Assembly (NCBI GenBank): GCA_946885435.1
Contig: CAMPGL010000117.1
Span: 1-6,565, forward strand
From: an uncultured Brevundimonas sp.
GTDB taxonomy: Bacteria > Pseudomonadota > Alphaproteobacteria > Caulobacterales > Caulobacteraceae
Direction of reading: 5' to 3'
DNA length: 6,565 nt
The notes beneath the pieces were generated by a model. It did not search any database, was not told where the DNA came from, and saw only the letters and a program-made list of their open reading frames with translations. The translations under genes were made by a program, and so were the position numbers. How positions within the stretch are numbered: position 1 is the stretch's first letter; the number at the start of each line of letters is the position of its first letter. Shown here piece by piece: positions 4,741 to 6,565 of this stretch.

Positions 4741-5446
4741 CGCCGGCCATCTCGGTGAGGATCGCTTCCGCCGCCGCGCGCGGATCAGCGGCCGCGATGA
4801 CCGGGCGCGCTACGACCAGGTGACTGGCGCCGGCCTTGAGCGCGTCGGCGGGCGTGGCGATCCGCTGCTGGTCCCCCGCGTCAGCGCCTGAAGGCCGCAC
4901 CCCCGGCGTCACCACCAGGAAGTCCGCCCGTCCGGCCTCGGTCGCCAACTGGCGCGCCCGCGCGGCCTCCTGCGGGCTGGAGACCACGCCGTCCACGCCG
5001 CAGTCCAGCGCCTGGCGCACCCGCCGCTCGACCAGCGTGGCCGCCGTCTCGCCGTATCCGATCTCTCCCAGGTCCGCGTCCGACAGGCTGGTCAGCACCG
5101 TCACCGCCAGGATCTTCGTATCGGCGGCGCCACGCCCCTTTACCGCCGCGCGCATCACCTGCGGCTCGGCATGGACGGTGACGAGGTCACAGCCGCCCTC
5201 GGCCACGGCGCGGGCCGCGCCCTCGACCTGGGCGCCGATGTCGTGGAGCTTCCAGTCCTGGAAGACCTGCTTGCCGGACGCGCGCAGCTCATGCGCGAAG
5301 ACGACCCCGCCCGGCCGGGCCAGGAGGGTCAGCCCGACCTTGTAGAAGCTGACGGCCTCTCCCAGCCTCGCGACCATGTCGCGGGCCAGATCGAGGCTCG
5401 GCAGGTCAAGCCCGACGATCAGGCGCGAGTCAGCGGACATGGACAT
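4727..5446 (-). CDS. pyrF: Orotidine 5'-phosphate decarboxylase
   Basis: PyrF converts orotidine 5'-monophosphate to UMP, the last step of de novo pyrimidine synthesis; it is a cytosolic TIM-barrel dimer. The 239-residue product shows the expected landmarks: VGLD with Asp14 at the end of the first strand, YKVG with Lys36, and the catalytic DxKxxD motif as Asp64-Lys66-Asp69 in FQDWKLHDI. It also has TVHAE (90-94) and the TPGVRPSG phosphate loop (180-187). The C-terminal phosphate-gripper motif usually reads VGRP but here reads VARP (212-215). The start at 5444-5446 is preferred over an in-frame ATG 36 bases upstream: a GGAG lies six bases before it (5453-5456), and family members start shortly before RLIVGLD. 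A second ATG lies two codons further in. The gene is divergent from the MarC-family gene and overlaps the exported-protein gene at its 3' end by 14 bases. Confidence 0.96.
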   Translation of the reverse strand: MSMSADSRLIVGLDLPSLDLARDMVARLGEAVSFYKVGLTLLARPGGVVFAHELRASGKQVFQDWKLHDIGAQVEGAARAVAEGGCDLVTVHAEPQVMRAAVKGRGAADTKILAVTVLTSLSDADLGEIGYGETAATLVERRVRQALDCGVDGVVSSPQEAARARQLATEAGRADFLVVTPGVRPSGADAGDQQRIATPADALKAGASHLVVARPVIAAADPRAAAEAILTEMAGVSRP

Positions 5447-5531
5447 GGGCGGCTCCGTCGGGCTACGGCCAAGGCGGCGCATCCGCGAGGGGCGGGGCCG
5501 GTCGGCGATTCATTTAGGCTGAGGGCGTGAG
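5447..5531. promoter_or_regulatory. Divergent intergenic region between pyrF and the MarC-family gene
   Basis: These 85 bases must hold the 5' signals of both genes. A GANTC site (GATTC, 5507-5511) adjoins CCTAAATG on the - strand (5511-5518), which resembles a Caulobacter -10 (GCTANAWC, six of eight) pointing toward pyrF. No good -35 accompanies it, so the promoter call is weak. Confidence 0.3.
5453..5456 (-). promoter_or_regulatory. Shine-Dalgarno that sets the pyrF start
   Basis: GGAG on the - strand, six bases from the ATG at 5444-5446. The longer in-frame start at 5480-5482 would place this sequence inside the coding region, so it favours the 239-residue form. The aldehyde dehydrogenase gene has the same GGAG with the same six-base spacing. 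Confidence 0.6.
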
Positions 5532-6221
5532 ATGAACGCGGTCGAGTTCGGGGTCAATGTCTTCGTCGCGCTGTTCGCGCTGCTCGACCCGATCGGGAAC
5601 ATCCCGATCTTCGCGGCCGCCACGGCCGGCGCGACGCTGAGCCAGCGGCTGTCGGTGAACGCGCTGCTGACGGCCTTCGTCATCGCCTTCATGGTGTTCT
5701 TCTTCTTCACCGGCCTGGCGCTACTGGATTTCTTCGGCATCTCGCTGGCGGCCTTCCGCATCGGCGGCGGCATCCTGCTCTTCATGCTGGGCCTGGAGAT
5801 GGTCCGCGAGAACTTCCTTCAGAGCTTCGTCGACGCCGACGCGATCAACGACGCTAAGGACGTGCGGGGCTATGCGCGCCGGCGTTTCCAGCGTCTGGTC
5901 GTGCCCTTCGCCATGCCCCTGATCATCGGCCCGGGCGCCATCTCGGCCATCATCATCCAGTCGTCGGAGGCGACGGACCTGGGCTATCAGGGCACGCTTG
6001 CCGGGATAGCGGCGATCGCCGCGGCGGGCTTGGCCACCTTCGCGTGCTTCGCCCTGTCAGGCCCGATCAACCGCCTTCTGGGCGAGGTCGGGATGTCGAT
6101 CATCGTGCGGGTGCTGGGCCTGATCCTGGTGGCCCTGGGCATCCAGTTCATCCTGGCCGGCCTGGGCGAAGCGCTGCCGGGCATGTTCGCCAGCTCGGTC
6201 ACGTCGCCCACGGGGCACTAG
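5532..6221 (+). CDS. MarC family integral membrane protein (UPF0056)
   Basis: This is a 229-residue inner-membrane protein of the MarC/UPF0056 family, whose substrate and physiological role are not established. The family was named for the E. coli marC locus, but a direct role in antibiotic resistance was later not supported. About six transmembrane helices are visible: 5-27, 43-66, 72-90, 123-143, 153-175 and 187-210. The family motifs are clear: LLDPIGNIPIF in helix 1 (17-27), FRIGGGILLFMLGLEM in helix 3 (75-90), and VPFAMPLIIGPGAIS in helix 4 (124-138). A charged cytosolic or periplasmic loop lies at 91-121. The ATG at 5532 has a GAGGG six bases upstream (5521-5525). It is divergent from pyrF over 85 bases containing a GANTC site, and its stop overlaps the stop of the convergent SDR gene. 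Confidence 0.93.
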   Translation: MNAVEFGVNVFVALFALLDPIGNIPIFAAATAGATLSQRLSVNALLTAFVIAFMVFFFFTGLALLDFFGISLAAFRIGGGILLFMLGLEMVRENFLQSFVDADAINDAKDVRGYARRRFQRLVVPFAMPLIIGPGAISAIIIQSSEATDLGYQGTLAGIAAIAAAGLATFACFALSGPINRLLGEVGMSIIVRVLGLILVALGIQFILAGLGEALPGMFASSVTSPTGH

Positions 6222-6565
6222 AGCCGCCCCAGCCGCTCCGCGTGGCGGCTGGCCAGCGCCAGGGACCATTCGTCCGGCAGCACCTTGAACAGGGCAGAGG
6301 CCACCTTGTTCGGCGCGCCGGGCACGCAGATCGGGCGGTTGGCCTCCGACGCCTCGTAGCCCGCGCGGGCCACCTCGTCGGCGCCCATCCAGACCCATTC
6401 GGGCGTGGAGTGCGCAATCTGCTGGCGCTGGCCGTTCACGTCGTGGAACTCGCTCCAGGTGTAGCCGGGGCAAAGCGCGGTGACGTGGATGTCCTTGTCG
6501 CGCGTCTCCAGGTGCAGGCCCGCCGACGCCTTGATCAGGAAGCTCTTGATCGGTCCGTACAGGGT
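6218..6565 (-). CDS. Short-chain dehydrogenase/reductase (SDR), 5'-truncated
   Basis: The final 115 residues of an NAD(P)-dependent oxidoreductase are visible; the start and the Rossmann nucleotide-binding half lie beyond the window edge. The visible part opens with TLYGPIKSFL, which holds the catalytic YxxxK pair (visible residues 3 and 7). After a helix comes IHVTALCPGYTWSEF (26-40), the strand and PG loop that in classical SDRs contact the cofactor. The pattern resembles the DltE/YqjQ-like general SDR group; the substrate cannot be inferred. The C-terminal tail (about residues 55-115) is rich in Ala and charged residues, including GAPNKVASALFKVLP, a segment common in this group. The stop codon TAG (6218-6220 on the + strand) interlocks with the MarC stop (6219-6221). 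Confidence 0.92.
   Translation of the reverse strand, partial: TLYGPIKSFLIKASAGLHLETRDKDIHVTALCPGYTWSEFHDVNGQRQQIAHSTPEWVWMGADEVARAGYEASEANRPICVPGAPNKVASALFKVLPDEWSLALASRHAERLGRL

Noticed and set aside
5447..5482. N-terminal extension of PyrF from the ATG at 5480-5482
   Set aside because: The extra 12 residues (MRRLGRSPTEPP) precede the point where family members normally begin, and the GGAG six bases before 5446 would fall inside the coding region.

Overview
The window is G+C-rich DNA, densely packed with genes on both strands. Its cytochrome c maturation genes (ccmH and ccmI), its DUF1674/SdhAF4-type assembly factor, its scattered GANTC sites and a Caulobacter-style promoter match all point to an alphaproteobacterium. 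The family is most likely Caulobacteraceae (Caulobacter, Brevundimonas or a relative). That placement is inference from gene content and motifs, not from a database match.

Layout, left to right. (1) The 3' part of ccmH and all of ccmI lie on the + strand, joined by a 4-base GTGA overlap; they form the end of a c-type cytochrome biogenesis operon. (2) A gene-free stretch of 386 bases follows (1192-1577). It holds two REP-like palindromic units facing each other and, next to the following gene, a strong hairpin. (3) A complete aldehyde dehydrogenase gene lies on the - strand (1578-3020). (4) A 90-base divergent region separates it from a small + strand gene for a DUF1674/SdhAF4 protein, which appears to have a promoter placed for leaderless transcription. 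(5) Two consecutive + strand genes encode exported low-complexity proteins, one rich in Gly/Tyr/Arg/Asp/Pro and the other in Gly/Tyr. Each contains in-frame periodic repeats. (6) pyrF (orotidine 5'-phosphate decarboxylase) lies on the - strand and overlaps the second exported-protein gene tail to tail. (7) A MarC-family membrane protein on the + strand is divergent from pyrF. (8) The C-terminal part of a short-chain dehydrogenase/reductase gene lies on the - strand and is cut by the window end. Its stop codon overlaps the MarC stop codon.

Most of the window is housekeeping: cytochrome c assembly, succinate dehydrogenase assembly, pyrimidine synthesis and aldehyde oxidation. Apart from ccmH-ccmI there is no clear multi-gene operon, and neighbouring genes mostly alternate in strand. 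The least explained part is 3395-4740, the pair of secreted repeat proteins. I see no mobile element, CRISPR array, tRNA or rRNA, and no defence or toxin system.
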